A stretch of DNA of 64,000 nucleotides from Peptostreptococcaceae bacterium (GTDB taxonomy: Bacteria; Bacillota; Clostridia; Peptostreptococcales; Peptostreptococcaceae): assembly GCA_902363255.1 (NCBI GenBank), contig CABIZO010000002.1, positions 496,001-560,000 of the forward strand, read 5' to 3'. The position numbers and the translations under genes are program-made. The notes beneath the pieces are model-generated. The model was not told where the DNA came from, made no database searches, and saw only the letters and a program-made list of their open reading frames with translations. This document shows, piece by piece, positions 1 through 10,300 of this stretch (positions are counted from its first letter, which is position 1; every line of letters starts with the position of its first letter).

Positions 1-111
1 ACTGGAGAGTTAAAGAAAGATGATTGTACTCAAGAAAAAATAATGGAATTAGCTACTATAGGGGGAAGTTTAAATGGAAAAGAAGTTGAATTTAAAGCAG
101 TTATTAGCTAA
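1..111 (+). CDS. Sugar ABC transporter ATP-binding protein, C-terminal end (partial)
   Basis: Frame 1 is open from the first base to a TAA at 109-111. It encodes 36 residues containing TQEKIMELAT, which resembles the extreme C-terminus of RbsA/XylG-type double-ATPase subunits. Those subunits drive ribose, xylose or galactose uptake. The reading frame overlaps the start of the permease gene by 38 nt, so the two are probably translationally coupled. Only the tail is present, so the sugar cannot be deduced from it. The identification rests on the short tail plus the permease and binding-protein genes that follow. Confidence 0.75.
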   Translation, partial: TGELKKDDCTQEKIMELATIGGSLNGKEVEFKAVIS

Positions 112-1066
112 TAATTGGTTATATGTTGTATTAGGATGTTTAATAATAACATTTTTTTTAATTAGCCCTACATTTCTGGGAAAAGCAAACATAGGAAACT
201 TTTTTAGACAGATACCAACTGTTGGTATAATGACTATCGGTATTACAATGGTCTTAATAACTGGAGGAGTTGACTTATCAATAGGATCAATAGCGGCATT
301 TGCAGGTACAGCAGCTGCGTATTTATCTACTATAGGAGTTAATCCTTTAATAATAATAACAATAACTTTATTAATAGGTATATTCTGGGGATGGTTAAAT
401 GGATTCTTGATAACTAGATTTGAATTAGAACCATTTATATTAACACTAGGTACAAACTATTTAATAAGAGGTCTTGTATTATTTGCAACTAACGGTATAT
501 ATATAAAAGGAGTTCCAGACTGGTTTTATAATATGTCCAATACAAAGGTTTTCCTAAATGTTATATATAGTAATACTATAATATTTATCGTATTAGTTAT
601 AGGAGCAGTATACTTAATGAAAAATACTAGATTTGGTAGATTCTGTTATGCTGTAGGATCAAATAAAGAAGCAGCTAGATTATCAGGAATAAAAACTGAA
701 AAACATTTTATCAAGGTATATATGTTAGAAGGATGTTTAGGTGGATTAGCAGGTATTTTGTTAATGTCAAGCTTAAATGTTGGGGCTCCAGCAGAAGGTG
801 TTGGTCTTGATGCATTTGCAATGGCAGCTGCAATAATAGGAGGAACAAGATTTGGTGGAGGAATAGGAACTATAGGTGGAGCTATAGCAGGTATATTCAC
901 AATAGAAATATTTAAAAATGGACTTACTATGATGGGAATGAATGCCTTTGTTCAAGATTCTGTTACAGGTTTAATTATTATAGGAGCAGTAATTATTGAC
1001 TTCTATAGAAGAGGAAGCTTTGCAAAAATCAAAAAAAATAAAAAGCAAGACAAAAATATAGCTTAA
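74..1066 (+). CDS. Sugar ABC transporter permease, RbsC/XylH family
   Basis: This 330-residue, very hydrophobic protein is a typical BPD_transp_2 permease of carbohydrate ABC importers. It contains the family signature GGVDLSIGSIAAFAG near residue 65, the conserved FILTLGTNYLIRGL segment near residue 120, and the EAARLSGI loop that contacts the ATPase near residue 200. About 8 to 10 membrane segments are visible. The start lies behind GGGGGAAG inside the end of the ATPase gene. With the binding lipoprotein and the GH43 xylosidase it forms one operon, so a pentose such as xylose is the likely cargo. The sugar is inferred from context only. Confidence 0.9.
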   Translation: MEKKLNLKQLLANNWLYVVLGCLIITFFLISPTFLGKANIGNFFRQIPTVGIMTIGITMVLITGGVDLSIGSIAAFAGTAAAYLSTIGVNPLIIITITLLIGIFWGWLNGFLITRFELEPFILTLGTNYLIRGLVLFATNGIYIKGVPDWFYNMSNTKVFLNVIYSNTIIFIVLVIGAVYLMKNTRFGRFCYAVGSNKEAARLSGIKTEKHFIKVYMLEGCLGGLAGILLMSSLNVGAPAEGVGLDAFAMAAAIIGGTRFGGGIGTIGGAIAGIFTIEIFKNGLTMMGMNAFVQDSVTGLIIIGAVIIDFYRRGSFAKIKKNKKQDKNIA

Positions 1067-1115
1067 TTAATAAGCAATTATTTTATAAAAAATACTATTA
1101 TTTAGGGGGAAAAAC

Positions 1116-2129
1116 ATGAAACTAAAAAAATCGCTAGCAGTACTAATGAGTATTATGTTAATTGGAGGAAGCATAGTTGGATGTTCTTCTACTTCAAAAG
1201 AAGATAACAAAACTTTATATTTTATTCCAATAGTTGATACAGGAGCATATTGGTCACCTATGAAAAAAGCAGCACAAGATAGAGCAAAAGAATTAGGATA
1301 TGACTTAGTATTTAAAACTTCACCTCCAACTCAACCACAAAAAAATGAAAAACATTTAGGTTTCTTAGATGAAGCAATTTCTGAAGAAGCAGTAGGAATA
1401 GCTATAGCGCCAATCGACCCTGATATGTTTGATAGAAAGATAAAAGAAGCTACTGATGCAGGCATACCTGTAGTTACATTTGATGCTGATGTAAATACAC
1501 CAGAAAATAGATTATCTTATGTAGGAACAGATAACAAATTAGCAGGAGTTGAGTTAGGAAAACAAGGAGCTACATATTTAAAAGAAAAAGGTATAACTTC
1601 AGGAAAAATATCTTTAGTTGCTGTTAACCTTACACAAACAACTATGGTTTCTAGACAAGAGGGTATCAAAGAAGGATTTGAAGAAGTTATGGGAGCGGAT
1701 GCAGCAAACTTCACTTGGTTAGAGCCAATACAAGATGATGATCAATCAGCTGAATCAAAGAGACAACTTGAAGGTCAAATAACTGCAAATAGTGATCTGG
1801 CAGCAGTATTCTCATTAGGTTCAGAAGGGCCAGATACTGGAGTTATGGAAGCGATTAAATCTCAAGGTAAAGAAGGAAAAATATATCATTTTGGATTTGA
1901 CTATACTCCTACATGGGAAAATGGTATAGAAAAAGGTCTTATAACTGGTATAGTTGATCAAGATTCTTATGCAATAGGTAGACAAGTTATAGATACATTA
2001 GTTGAATCTATAGAAGGAAAAGAAGTAAAAGATAATTATCCAATTGATGTTAAATGGATACTAGCTGATGAAATAGTAGAGTATGGAAAGAAAAAAGAAG
2101 CACAATTTACTACTGAAACTACAGAATAG
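1116..2129 (+). CDS. Sugar-binding lipoprotein of ABC transporter (RbsB-like)
   Basis: This 337-residue exported binding protein starts with a lipoprotein signal peptide ending in the lipobox IVGC (Cys 23), so it should be tethered to the outer face of the membrane. The mature part fits the periplasmic-binding-protein type 1 (Peripla_BP_4) fold. It has an early FIPIVDTGAYW strand, an AIAPIDPDMF hinge segment near residue 90, and VTFDADVNTPENRLSYVG near residue 125. It delivers sugar to the preceding permease. A strong GGGGGA site precedes the ATG. It lies 49 nt after the permease and 49 nt before the xylosidase start, consistent with one transcript. Confidence 0.9.
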   Translation: MKLKKSLAVLMSIMLIGGSIVGCSSTSKEDNKTLYFIPIVDTGAYWSPMKKAAQDRAKELGYDLVFKTSPPTQPQKNEKHLGFLDEAISEEAVGIAIAPIDPDMFDRKIKEATDAGIPVVTFDADVNTPENRLSYVGTDNKLAGVELGKQGATYLKEKGITSGKISLVAVNLTQTTMVSRQEGIKEGFEEVMGADAANFTWLEPIQDDDQSAESKRQLEGQITANSDLAAVFSLGSEGPDTGVMEAIKSQGKEGKIYHFGFDYTPTWENGIEKGLITGIVDQDSYAIGRQVIDTLVESIEGKEVKDNYPIDVKWILADEIVEYGKKKEAQFTTETTE

Positions 2130-2178
2130 TAATTAATTTACTAATGGAATGTTTATACATAAGGGGGGAATAAAAAAT

Positions 2179-3777
2179 ATGATAAAAATAGAAAATCCAA
2201 TATTAAAAGGTTTCAATCCAGATCCAAGTATATGTAGGGTTGGAGATGATTACTATATAGCTACATCTACGTTTGAATGGTTTCCAGGAGTTCAAATACA
2301 TCATTCAAAAGACTTAAAAAATTGGAAGCTTGTAAGTAGACCTTTAAACAGATTAAGTCAATTAAATATGATAGGTAATCCTGATTCAGGTGGAATATGG
2401 GCACCATGCTTAACATATTGTGATAATAAATTTTGGTTAATTTATACTGATGTAAAAATGTTAGATGGAATATGGAAAGATGCTCATAACTACTTAGTTA
2501 CATGCGACACAATAGATGGAGAATGGAGTGAGCCAATATACTTAAATAGTAAGGGATTTGATCCATCTTTGTTCCATGATGATGATGGTAGAAAGTATTT
2601 AATGAATATGGTATGGTATCATAGAACAAATAATCATCCGTTCTATGGGATAATGTTACAAGAGTATTCTACTGAAGAAAACAAATTAATAGGAAAAGCT
2701 AAAACTATTTTTAAAGGAACTGACATAAAATTAGTTGAGGCTCCACATATATACAAAAAAGATGGATATTATTATCTTGTTGTAGCAGAAGGTGGAACAC
2801 AATATGAACATGCTATAACAGTTGCTAGATCAAAAGATTTATGGGGAGAGTATGAAGTACATCCAAATAATCCTATGCTAACTTCTTACAATAATCCTAA
2901 AAATCCATTACAAAAAGCTGGACATGGATCTTTTGTACAAGCACAAAATGGACAGTGGTATGTTACTCACCTTGTGGGAAGACCTTTAACAGAAAGAGGG
3001 TATTGTCCTCTTGGTAGAGAAACAGCTATCCAAGAAATGGTGTGGAATGAAGGTGATTGGCCTTATATTAAAGATGGAAATGAGCCTAAACTAACTATAG
3101 AAGTTGAAGGAATGGAAGAAATTCCTCAAACTACAAACGTTGTAGAGTACGATGATTTTGATAATGAAGAACTGAACATACATTTCCAAACACTTAGAGT
3201 TCCATTAGATGAAAGTGTAATGACTTTAAAAGAAAGACCAGGATATCTAAGACTTTATGGTAAAAGTTCATTAAATTCAAGATTTGTTCAATCATTAGTA
3301 GCTAGACGTTGGCAAAACTTTAAATTTACAGCACAGACAGGTTTAGAGTTTGAACCAGATACATTCCAACAAACAGCTGGATTAGTTTGCTATTATAATA
3401 CTGAGAATTGGATGTATTTAAATATTTGCTATGATGAAGTGGCAGAAAAAAGAGTTATAGATTTTATACAATGTGATAATATGAAATTTACTCAGCCATA
3501 TGTAAACGAAAAAATCTATGTAGATAATAATATTAAACAAATACATTTTAAAGTTGATGTAGATTATAGTGAGATGAAGTTTGCTTACTCGTTTGATAAA
3601 GAAAATTGGACATATTTAGATATAGTACTAGAAGCTGATAAGTTATCAGATGATTATGTAGTTGAGCACGGTAATCCAGGATTCTTTACAGGGGCATTTG
3701 TAGGTATGTGTTGTCAAGATATGACAGGAAATAGTATAAATGCAGATTTTGATTACTTTATGTATAAAGAATTATAA
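2179..3777 (+). CDS. xynB: Glycoside hydrolase family 43 (beta-xylosidase / arabinofuranosidase)
   Basis: The 532-residue protein has no signal peptide, so it acts on imported oligosaccharides in the cytoplasm. The N-terminal five-bladed propeller carries the three GH43 acidic positions: Asp in GFNPDPSI (general base), Asp in GFDPSLFHDDDG (pKa modulator) and Glu in LVEAPHIY (general acid). Residues of about 330-530 form the C-terminal beta-sandwich typical of XynB3-type enzymes. The start is placed at 2179 because AAGGGGGGAA lies just upstream; an in-frame ATG at 2149 has no good site. With the ABC importer it suggests uptake and hydrolysis of xylo- or arabino-oligosaccharides. Exact specificity cannot be read from sequence. 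Confidence 0.88.
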   Translation: MIKIENPILKGFNPDPSICRVGDDYYIATSTFEWFPGVQIHHSKDLKNWKLVSRPLNRLSQLNMIGNPDSGGIWAPCLTYCDNKFWLIYTDVKMLDGIWKDAHNYLVTCDTIDGEWSEPIYLNSKGFDPSLFHDDDGRKYLMNMVWYHRTNNHPFYGIMLQEYSTEENKLIGKAKTIFKGTDIKLVEAPHIYKKDGYYYLVVAEGGTQYEHAITVARSKDLWGEYEVHPNNPMLTSYNNPKNPLQKAGHGSFVQAQNGQWYVTHLVGRPLTERGYCPLGRETAIQEMVWNEGDWPYIKDGNEPKLTIEVEGMEEIPQTTNVVEYDDFDNEELNIHFQTLRVPLDESVMTLKERPGYLRLYGKSSLNSRFVQSLVARRWQNFKFTAQTGLEFEPDTFQQTAGLVCYYNTENWMYLNICYDEVAEKRVIDFIQCDNMKFTQPYVNEKIYVDNNIKQIHFKVDVDYSEMKFAYSFDKENWTYLDIVLEADKLSDDYVVEHGNPGFFTGAFVGMCCQDMTGNSINADFDYFMYKEL

Positions 3778-3783
3778 AATGAG

Positions 3784-3811
3784 GAGTGCTGATACCTATC
3801 AGCACTCTTTT
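3784..3811 (+). terminator. Rho-independent terminator after the xylosidase
   Basis: An 11-bp perfect stem (GAGTGCTGATA / TATCAGCACTC) with a 2-nt apex is followed by TTTT. It closes the ABC-GH43 operon and separates it from the ROK gene. Confidence 0.9.
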
Positions 3812-3933
3812 GAATTTATTAAAATGAGATAATTAGTAAAAATTAAATCTATTAGAAGCTAAATATTAATGCAAAATTAGCATAAATTAATATATAATTT
3901 ATAGAGAGACTAGATAAGAAAGAGTTGGATTTA

Positions 3934-5076
3934 ATGAAGGAAAATAAGATAAGTATTATAAAAGAAGTAAATAAAAATAAAATAATAAATTTATTAGCCA
4001 ATAATAATGAGATGACAAAGTTTGATATAGCAAATATATTAGGAATAAGTATACCAACAGTAACAACTAATATAAATGCGTTAAAAGATATGAATATTGT
4101 AGATGAGCTTGAATCAACAATTTATACAGGTGGAAGAAGACCTAAGGTAATACATTTTAATCCAAATTCTCGTATATCAATTGGAATTAGGATAGCGTTA
4201 AATTATATTGATATAGTAATATTAAATTTAAGAAAAGAAGTTATATATAGTGAATCACATAATATAAAGTTTGTTGAATTTGACGATTTTATGAACTGGA
4301 GTAAAGAAAGAATAGATTTTATATTGAAAGAAAATAATATAGATAAAAAAAATTTGTTAGGTGTAGGAATATCTATACCTGGGATAATAAATAAGGAAAG
4401 TAATATTATTGAGTATACTAATGTTGGTATGTCTGATGTAAATTTAAACTCCTATATTAATAAGTACGATTATAATTTATATTATGATAATGAGGCAAAT
4501 TTATCATTGTTAAGTGAAAAAAATTATATTGATGATATAAATAAGCAAAGTTTATTATTTTTATCAATTAATATTGGTCTAGGTGGAGGTATAGTAATTA
4601 ATAATGAAATATACGGTGGAGGATCTGGAAGAGCTGGAGAGTTTGGACATATGAAGTTAATGGGAAAAACTAATGATTATTTAGATGATTATTTATCTAC
4701 ATGCAATATTGTTAAAACATATAATAATAAAAGCAAAGATATTAAGATAAAAACATTTAAAGAATTTTCAAATTTAGTTGATATGAAAGATGAATTAGCT
4801 TTAGATTTAATAAATATTGTAATTGAGAGATTAAGTTATTGTATATATAATTTAATGGTTATATTTGATCCTTCAAGTATATTAATAGGTGGAGAATTCA
4901 GCCTTTTATTAAGACCATATAAAGATCTTATTATTAAATTAATTCAAGATGATATTAAACTACCTTATTTAAAGAATATAGATATTTTATTTTCTAAGAA
5001 TTGTAAATCAGATTTAATTGGTGCAGCATTGTTGCCATTGGAAGATTTCTTTAAGTTAGATTTACAAAATATATAA
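3934..5076 (+). CDS. xylR: ROK-family transcriptional repressor (XylR-like)
   Basis: The 380-residue protein has an N-terminal winged helix (DIANILGISIPTVTTNI, residues about 25-45) followed by a ROK sugar-kinase-like domain. The latter shows GVGISIPG, the phosphate-binding-like NIGLGGGIVI, and GRAGEFGHM. The usual zinc motif CxCGxxGCxE after GEFGHM is missing, so zinc is probably not bound. The start is placed at ATG 3934 behind AAGAAAGAG; an in-frame TTG at 3925 abuts that site. It lies downstream of the xylosidase operon with its own terminators on both sides and probably senses the imported pentose. XylR is the best guess, not proven. Confidence 0.8.
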   Translation: MKENKISIIKEVNKNKIINLLANNNEMTKFDIANILGISIPTVTTNINALKDMNIVDELESTIYTGGRRPKVIHFNPNSRISIGIRIALNYIDIVILNLRKEVIYSESHNIKFVEFDDFMNWSKERIDFILKENNIDKKNLLGVGISIPGIINKESNIIEYTNVGMSDVNLNSYINKYDYNLYYDNEANLSLLSEKNYIDDINKQSLLFLSINIGLGGGIVINNEIYGGGSGRAGEFGHMKLMGKTNDYLDDYLSTCNIVKTYNNKSKDIKIKTFKEFSNLVDMKDELALDLINIVIERLSYCIYNLMVIFDPSSILIGGEFSLLLRPYKDLIIKLIQDDIKLPYLKNIDILFSKNCKSDLIGAALLPLEDFFKLDLQNI

Positions 5077-5121
5077 TATCTAAATACCTAAATAAAATTA
5101 AAGATAAAAATTGTATTTTAG

Positions 5122-5147
5122 AAGCGTCCTATTAAGGATGCTTTTTT
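5122..5147 (+). terminator. Rho-independent terminator after the ROK gene
   Basis: The 8-bp stem AAGCGTCC / GGATGCTT (one G-T pair) with a 6-nt loop is followed by six T. Confidence 0.85.
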
Positions 5148-5372
5148 ATTATAGATTTTATACTTGTTTATTGTCATATTTTAACAAAATTGTATGATTA
5201 GAATTGTAATTTACAGTATAATAATATGATATTAAAGAAAAAGTTCAAATATATTCAAGTTTGTTTAATATTAGATTAAGCAGGTTGCTTGCTTAGAATT
5301 CGCAATTATTAAAATTATAAAATATAAAGGTTTAGAAGAATATAGAATAAGAAAAAATTTGGAGGAGTCATT

Positions 5373-6371
5373 ATGAATAAAGAATATATAGGAGTGCCTT
5401 TGGGAGATCCAGCAGGAATAGGACCGGAGATAGTGGTCAAATCAATATCAAAAGAAGAAACAAACACTTACGCAAACATAGTTGTATTTGGAAACAAAGA
5501 AATTTTAGAAAAAGCTATAGAAGTTTGTGAAGTAGAAATGAAAATAAATATTATAGAAAACCCAGAAGATGGAGTGTACAACAACAAAATATTAAACTTA
5601 GTAAATATAGATAACATAGACATGGATAAGTTTGAACCAGGTGAAGTTAGTGGAATGTGTGGAAAGGCTGCTTTTGAATATTTAGCAAAATCAATAGATT
5701 ATGCTATGGCAGGCAGAGTTAAAGCAATAGCAACTACACCACTTAACAAAGAATCATTTAAAGCAGGGAATGTGCCGTATATAGGACATACAGAAGTATT
5801 AGAAGATTTAACAAAAACATATAATCCTTTGACTATGTTCCAAGTAAGAGATTTGAGAGTATTCTTTCTAAGCAGACACGTTTCTCTTAGAAAGGCTTGT
5901 GATTTAGTGACGGAGGAAAATATGTATGAATTTATAATAAGATCAAAAGAAGCTTTAAAACAATTGGGAATAGAAAATCCAAGAATGGCAGTGGCAGGTT
6001 TAAACCCTCATTGTGGAGAGCATGGACTGTTTGGAGATGAGGAAAGAGAAATTGAACCAGCAATAGAAAGAGCAAGAAAAGAAGGAGTAGACGTGGTAGG
6101 TCCAATAGGTGCAGATTCAGTTTTCTTCTTTGGACTTCAAGGAAAGTTCGACGCCGTACTTTCACTTTATCATGACCAAGGTCATATAGCTACAAAAACT
6201 GTGGATTTCCATAGAACTATATCCATAACAAACAATATGCCATTTTTAAGAACATCAGTCGACCATGGGACAGCATTCGATATAGCTTGGAAAAACATAG
6301 CCAACGAAATAAGTTTAGTAGAAGCTATAAGACTTGCAGGTCAGTATGCTCCAAACTTTAACAGTAAGTAA
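5373..6371 (+). CDS. pdxA2: PdxA-family dehydrogenase (4-hydroxythreonine-4-phosphate or D-threonate-4-phosphate)
   Basis: The 332-residue protein matches the whole PdxA family: N-terminal GVPLGDPAGIGPEIVVKS, the His motif GHTEVL near residue 139, NPHCGEHGLFG near residue 210, and SLYHDQGHIATK near residue 265. These supply the metal-binding histidines. PdxA proper oxidises 4-hydroxythreonine-4-phosphate in vitamin B6 synthesis, while the PdxA2 branch acts in D-threonate or tetronate catabolism. No pdxB, pdxJ or DUF1537-type kinase lies nearby, so the gene stands alone and the branch is undecided. A good GGAGGAG site precedes the ATG. An inverted repeat TAAGCA...TGCTTA lies about 90 nt upstream. 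Confidence 0.85.
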   Translation: MNKEYIGVPLGDPAGIGPEIVVKSISKEETNTYANIVVFGNKEILEKAIEVCEVEMKINIIENPEDGVYNNKILNLVNIDNIDMDKFEPGEVSGMCGKAAFEYLAKSIDYAMAGRVKAIATTPLNKESFKAGNVPYIGHTEVLEDLTKTYNPLTMFQVRDLRVFFLSRHVSLRKACDLVTEENMYEFIIRSKEALKQLGIENPRMAVAGLNPHCGEHGLFGDEEREIEPAIERARKEGVDVVGPIGADSVFFFGLQGKFDAVLSLYHDQGHIATKTVDFHRTISITNNMPFLRTSVDHGTAFDIAWKNIANEISLVEAIRLAGQYAPNFNSK

Positions 6372-6378
6372 GGTTTAC

Positions 6379-6564
6379 TTTATTTAAAAATTGTAGAAGA
6401 TGATTGTTAGAATGTAAGTAAAGGGACAAGTAAAATTTGATTTATTTAAAAATTGCAGAAGGTGATTGCTAGAATGTAAGTAAAGGAACGAGTAAAATTT
6501 GATTTATTTAAAACAATGTAGAAAATGATTATTAAAATATAAATAAAGGAATAAGCAAATTAAT
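6379..6564. repeat. Three tandem 62-nt repeats downstream of the PdxA gene
   Basis: Units start at 6379, 6441 and 6503, each with TTTATTTAAAA followed by GTAGAAGATGATT-like and AAGTAAAGG-like blocks. Units 1 and 2 are nearly identical and unit 3 is degenerate. There is no open frame across them. Function is unknown; they lie between the PdxA stop codon and a strong hairpin. Confidence 0.8.
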
Positions 6565-6660
6565 AACGAATAGAATTTTTTACGTTGTTAAATGGGAAAT
6601 GATGCGAAGAATAATATAACAATAAAAAGATAGTAGACTTTCTAATAGTACATAAATAAT

Positions 6661-6702
6661 AAAAATAAGGTAAGTTATAGAGATATAACTTACCTTATTT
6701 TT
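6661..6702. terminator. Bidirectional terminator hairpin
   Basis: A perfect 19-bp stem with a 4-nt loop (arms 6661-6679 and 6684-6702) has A-rich and T-rich ends, so it can stop transcription in both directions. It lies between pdxA2 and the decayed SGNH hydrolase that reads leftwards. Confidence 0.85.
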
Positions 6703-6741
6703 ATACCTATAATTAATTAACAAAATTATTACTTATGATTA

Positions 6742-7097
6742 TTAATTAAATAGACTTGTATCGATGGCGTTTACAAGAGCTTGTTGGCCAGCTTTTGTTA
6801 AATGAGCACCATCAGTAGTATATTTTGATTTTAACTTAGCTGAATCACTTGTATCACTTAAGCTAGATAAGTCTATAGCTCCATCAGAATCATTATTTGA
6901 CATTATCTATTCATTTAGTTCTGTTCTCATTTCTTCCGATTATTTAGTCCATTGAACATCGTCGCCACGACCTAAAATATTACGAGTGTATCCCTTCCAA
7001 GGTGTTCTTGTACAGAAGTATATCTTTTTGCCAGCATTATGGGCATCATCAATAAGTTGCTCATAACCTTCAACAAACACCTTATAAGTGGAAAATT
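6742..7097 (-). pseudogene. SGNH/GDSL hydrolase, 5'-truncated remnant with two stops
   Basis: The reverse strand reads FSTYKVFVEGYEQLIDDAHN, then GKKIYFCTRTPWKGYTRNIL, and ends with TTDGAHLTKAGQQALVNAID and a stop. The DGAHLTKAG block is the catalytic Asp-x-x-His block V of SGNH/GDSL esterases. Two in-frame stops (TAA after QWTK and TAG after TELNE) interrupt it, and everything before FSTYK is missing, including block I with the catalytic serine. The gene is dead. Its former start would have faced the surface-protein promoter region. Confidence 0.8.
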
Positions 7098-7119
7098 ATT
7101 GAACTCAAGGGCAAACAAG

Positions 7120-7316
7120 AAAAAGTATACATCTTTTGATTAAAAAGTATACACTATTAAAAGTTAAAATTGTATGAAATTATAATAAGCTTTAAAAAAG
7201 TGAAATATACTTATAAAAAATATCGAAAAAAATGTTAAAAGAGCGTTAAAAAAGTAAAAAGTATAGCATAAAAAGAAAATAATATGTATTTTTATCTTTA
7301 TATCAATAAAAAGTAT
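7120..7316. promoter_or_regulatory. Four AAAAAGTAT boxes upstream of the surface-protein gene
   Basis: AAAAGTATAC occurs at 7121-7130 and 7143-7152, exactly 22 nt apart (about two helical turns), each with the palindrome GTATAC. AAAAAGTAT recurs at 7256 and 7308, just before the ribosome binding site of the gene at 7363. The spacing suggests a regulator binding one face of the helix. No matching regulator is identifiable here, and the tract is very AT-rich, so chance contributes. Confidence 0.45.
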
Positions 7317-7362
7317 GTTATTATAAATAAGGACAAAAGACATTTATAAAGGGAGGATATTT

Positions 7363-10300
7363 ATGTTAAGTAAGTCGAAATCTAAAGTGATGGGTAGAGT
7401 ACTATCTTTATCAATGATTTTTTCTGCAGTTGCACCAAATTCATTAGTGTGGGCAGATTATAATCGAGAATTAAAGGCGAACGAGGGTGAAAGCCTTATA
7501 ATTTCAGAGTATGCTCATTTAGGTGAGGGAACAAAAGCAATCGAACTTTATAATGCTTCAAAGAAAAGCATTAACTTAGGGCAATACAACATTGCCAGCT
7601 ATGAAGATGGTGGTAAAAAGCCAGTAGTTGCATATGAGCTAGAAGATAATGAGATTAATCCAGGAGACACATATGTAATAGCATCAGCTAGCTCAGAAAA
7701 TGATGAATTTAATACTAAAATATCAGAATTAGTAAAGGAAGGTAAGGCATGTGAAACTGACAGTCAAGTACTTACATCTGATAAAAGTGATTTATTAGTT
7801 CTTAGAGAAGAACAAAGTAATGGGAATCACAAAGAAATAGACTCTTTTGAGATTAAAGAAGAGAAAAATGATAAAATCAACACAACTAATGTGGACAGTC
7901 TAGGAGTTCACCAAAACAGTGAAGAAGCTACAGAAGAAGCATTACCAGAAGAATATATATCAATTGCTGAAGCTAGAGGATTAGAAACTGGAGCTGAAGT
8001 AAAGATAAGTGGTGTTGTTTCTTTCAATGATAGGGACAAAGAGGTACATATACAAGACAGTACTGGAGCAATTTCTGTATCAAACTATGATAGTAAGATA
8101 GATTTATCTGGTGCTAAAAATGGAATGGAAATTAAGGTTACAGGAAAATTAAAGCCATTTAATAACCTTCTTCAAGTACAAGCTACTGAAGTAGAAGTAG
8201 TTAAAGAAGCTGGAATGCCTGAAGCAGTAGAAAAAACAATAAAAGAACTAAAAGAAACAAATCATGATTCACTTTATGTAGAAATAAAAGGAGCTGAACT
8301 TGATTTAGGAAAGAAAATTCTAAAGCAAGGTGATGATGTTTTAGATATTTACTTTATACCAAGTGGATTAGAAGTTGAAACTGGAGATATTGTGGATGTA
8401 AAAGCTACTATGGGTAGATATAAAGATACTGTACAAATATACGGTTCATCTGCAACATTTACAAAGGTTGAAGTTGAAACTCCAGAACCAGACCCAGATC
8501 CAGAACCAACTCCAACTCCAAGTGAGGGACCTTCTATAAATAAATATTCACCACAATCAAACTTAGTTTTAGAAAGTGGAAGTAAACCAATAATAGAAGT
8601 TCATTACAGTGACACTAAAAAAATAGATACATCATCAGTTAAGATGTATTTAGATTCAAAGGAAATAACATCAGGATTAGAGATAACTTCTGAGTATGTA
8701 AAATACCCAGTTAAAACTTCTTTAAAAGATGGATCTCACAGTGTAAAAGTGGAAGTTAGTAATGAAGAAGGGACTCAAACAGTTCATGAGTGGACTTTCA
8801 GAGTGGGAGAATTACAACATCTTGTAGGTCAACTTCACTCTCATACAAACATATCTGATGGTTCAGGAACTTTAGAAGAAGCTTATGAATGGGCAAAAGA
8901 AAAAGGAAAAGCTGATTACTATGCAGTAACAGACCACTCTAACTGGTTTGACAACGATACACAGACAAGCATATTAGATGGTTCAGCAAGTACGGCTTGG
9001 ACAAAAGCTCAAAGTGTAGCTGATGAATATGACAAAGCAAGTGATTTCTCAGCTATATATGGATATGAAATGACTTGGTCAGGTTCTACAGGTGGATGGG
9101 GTCATATAAATACTTTCAACACACCAGGATTTGAAACTAGATCAAATAGTAGTATGGATTTAAAAACTTACTATGAAAATTTAAATAATGTAAAATCATC
9201 AGTATCACAATTAAATCACCCGGGGAAAACATTTGGTGATTTCGGAGACTTTGGTTTCTATAGTGCAACAACTGATAAATTAGTTAATTTAATAGAAGTA
9301 GGAAATGGAGAAGGTCCTGTAAGAGGAAGTGGACATTTCCCAAGTTACGAATACTATACAAGAGCTTTAGATAAGGGATGGCATGTTGCTCCAACAAACA
9401 ACCAAGATAACCACAAAAAAGGCTGGATGACAGCAAATGATGCAAGAACTGTTATAATAGCTCCTGAAAATACAAAAGAAGCTTTATACCAATCTATGAG
9501 AGATAAGATGGTATATTCAACAGAAGATAAAAACATGACTATTGACTACAGAGTTAATAATCAAATGATGGGTGCTACTTTAGGTTCAGACGTTAAGAAA
9601 TTAAACGTAAGTATAAAAGTAGATGATCCAGATGCAGATGATGTTATAGGAAAAATATCTATAATATCAAATGGTGGTGTGGAAGTTGCATCTAAAAACT
9701 TCAACTCAAATACTGCTACTTGGAACTTAGAATTAGATCCACAATATACTTATTACTATGTAAAAGTAGAGCAAAAAGATAAGGATATATTAGTTTCATC
9801 ACCAGTTTGGGTTGGTGAATCATTCAATGCAGGATTCAACGAGCCAAGTGTAGATAGATCAATACCATTAAAAGGTGAAGATTTAACAGCTAAATTTGAA
9901 TTCTACAACAATAACGAAAATAAATTAGAAAATATTAAATTAGAATTCTTCAATAATTCAATATCTGATGATAATAAAATAAAAGAAGAAGTTATAGATG
10001 AAATTTTACCAGGTAATGCTATAGGTTCAGAGATAACATTTGTACCAGAAAATCTTGGAGACCAAGTAGTATGGGCAAGAGCTACATTAAATTATGAAGG
10101 TACTGAAAAAGTATTTACTAAGAGTATAAAATTCAATGTTAAAGATCCAGCATCAGTAAGTAGAGTTATGATAGATGGTTCAAAAGGAAATCAATACGTA
10201 ACTGGACATTATGCAGGAAATGTAAATGGATTAATAGATGAGTTTGCTAAGAGAGATTGTTTAGCTGAAATAAATGAAGAACCAATAACAAAAGAAAGTT

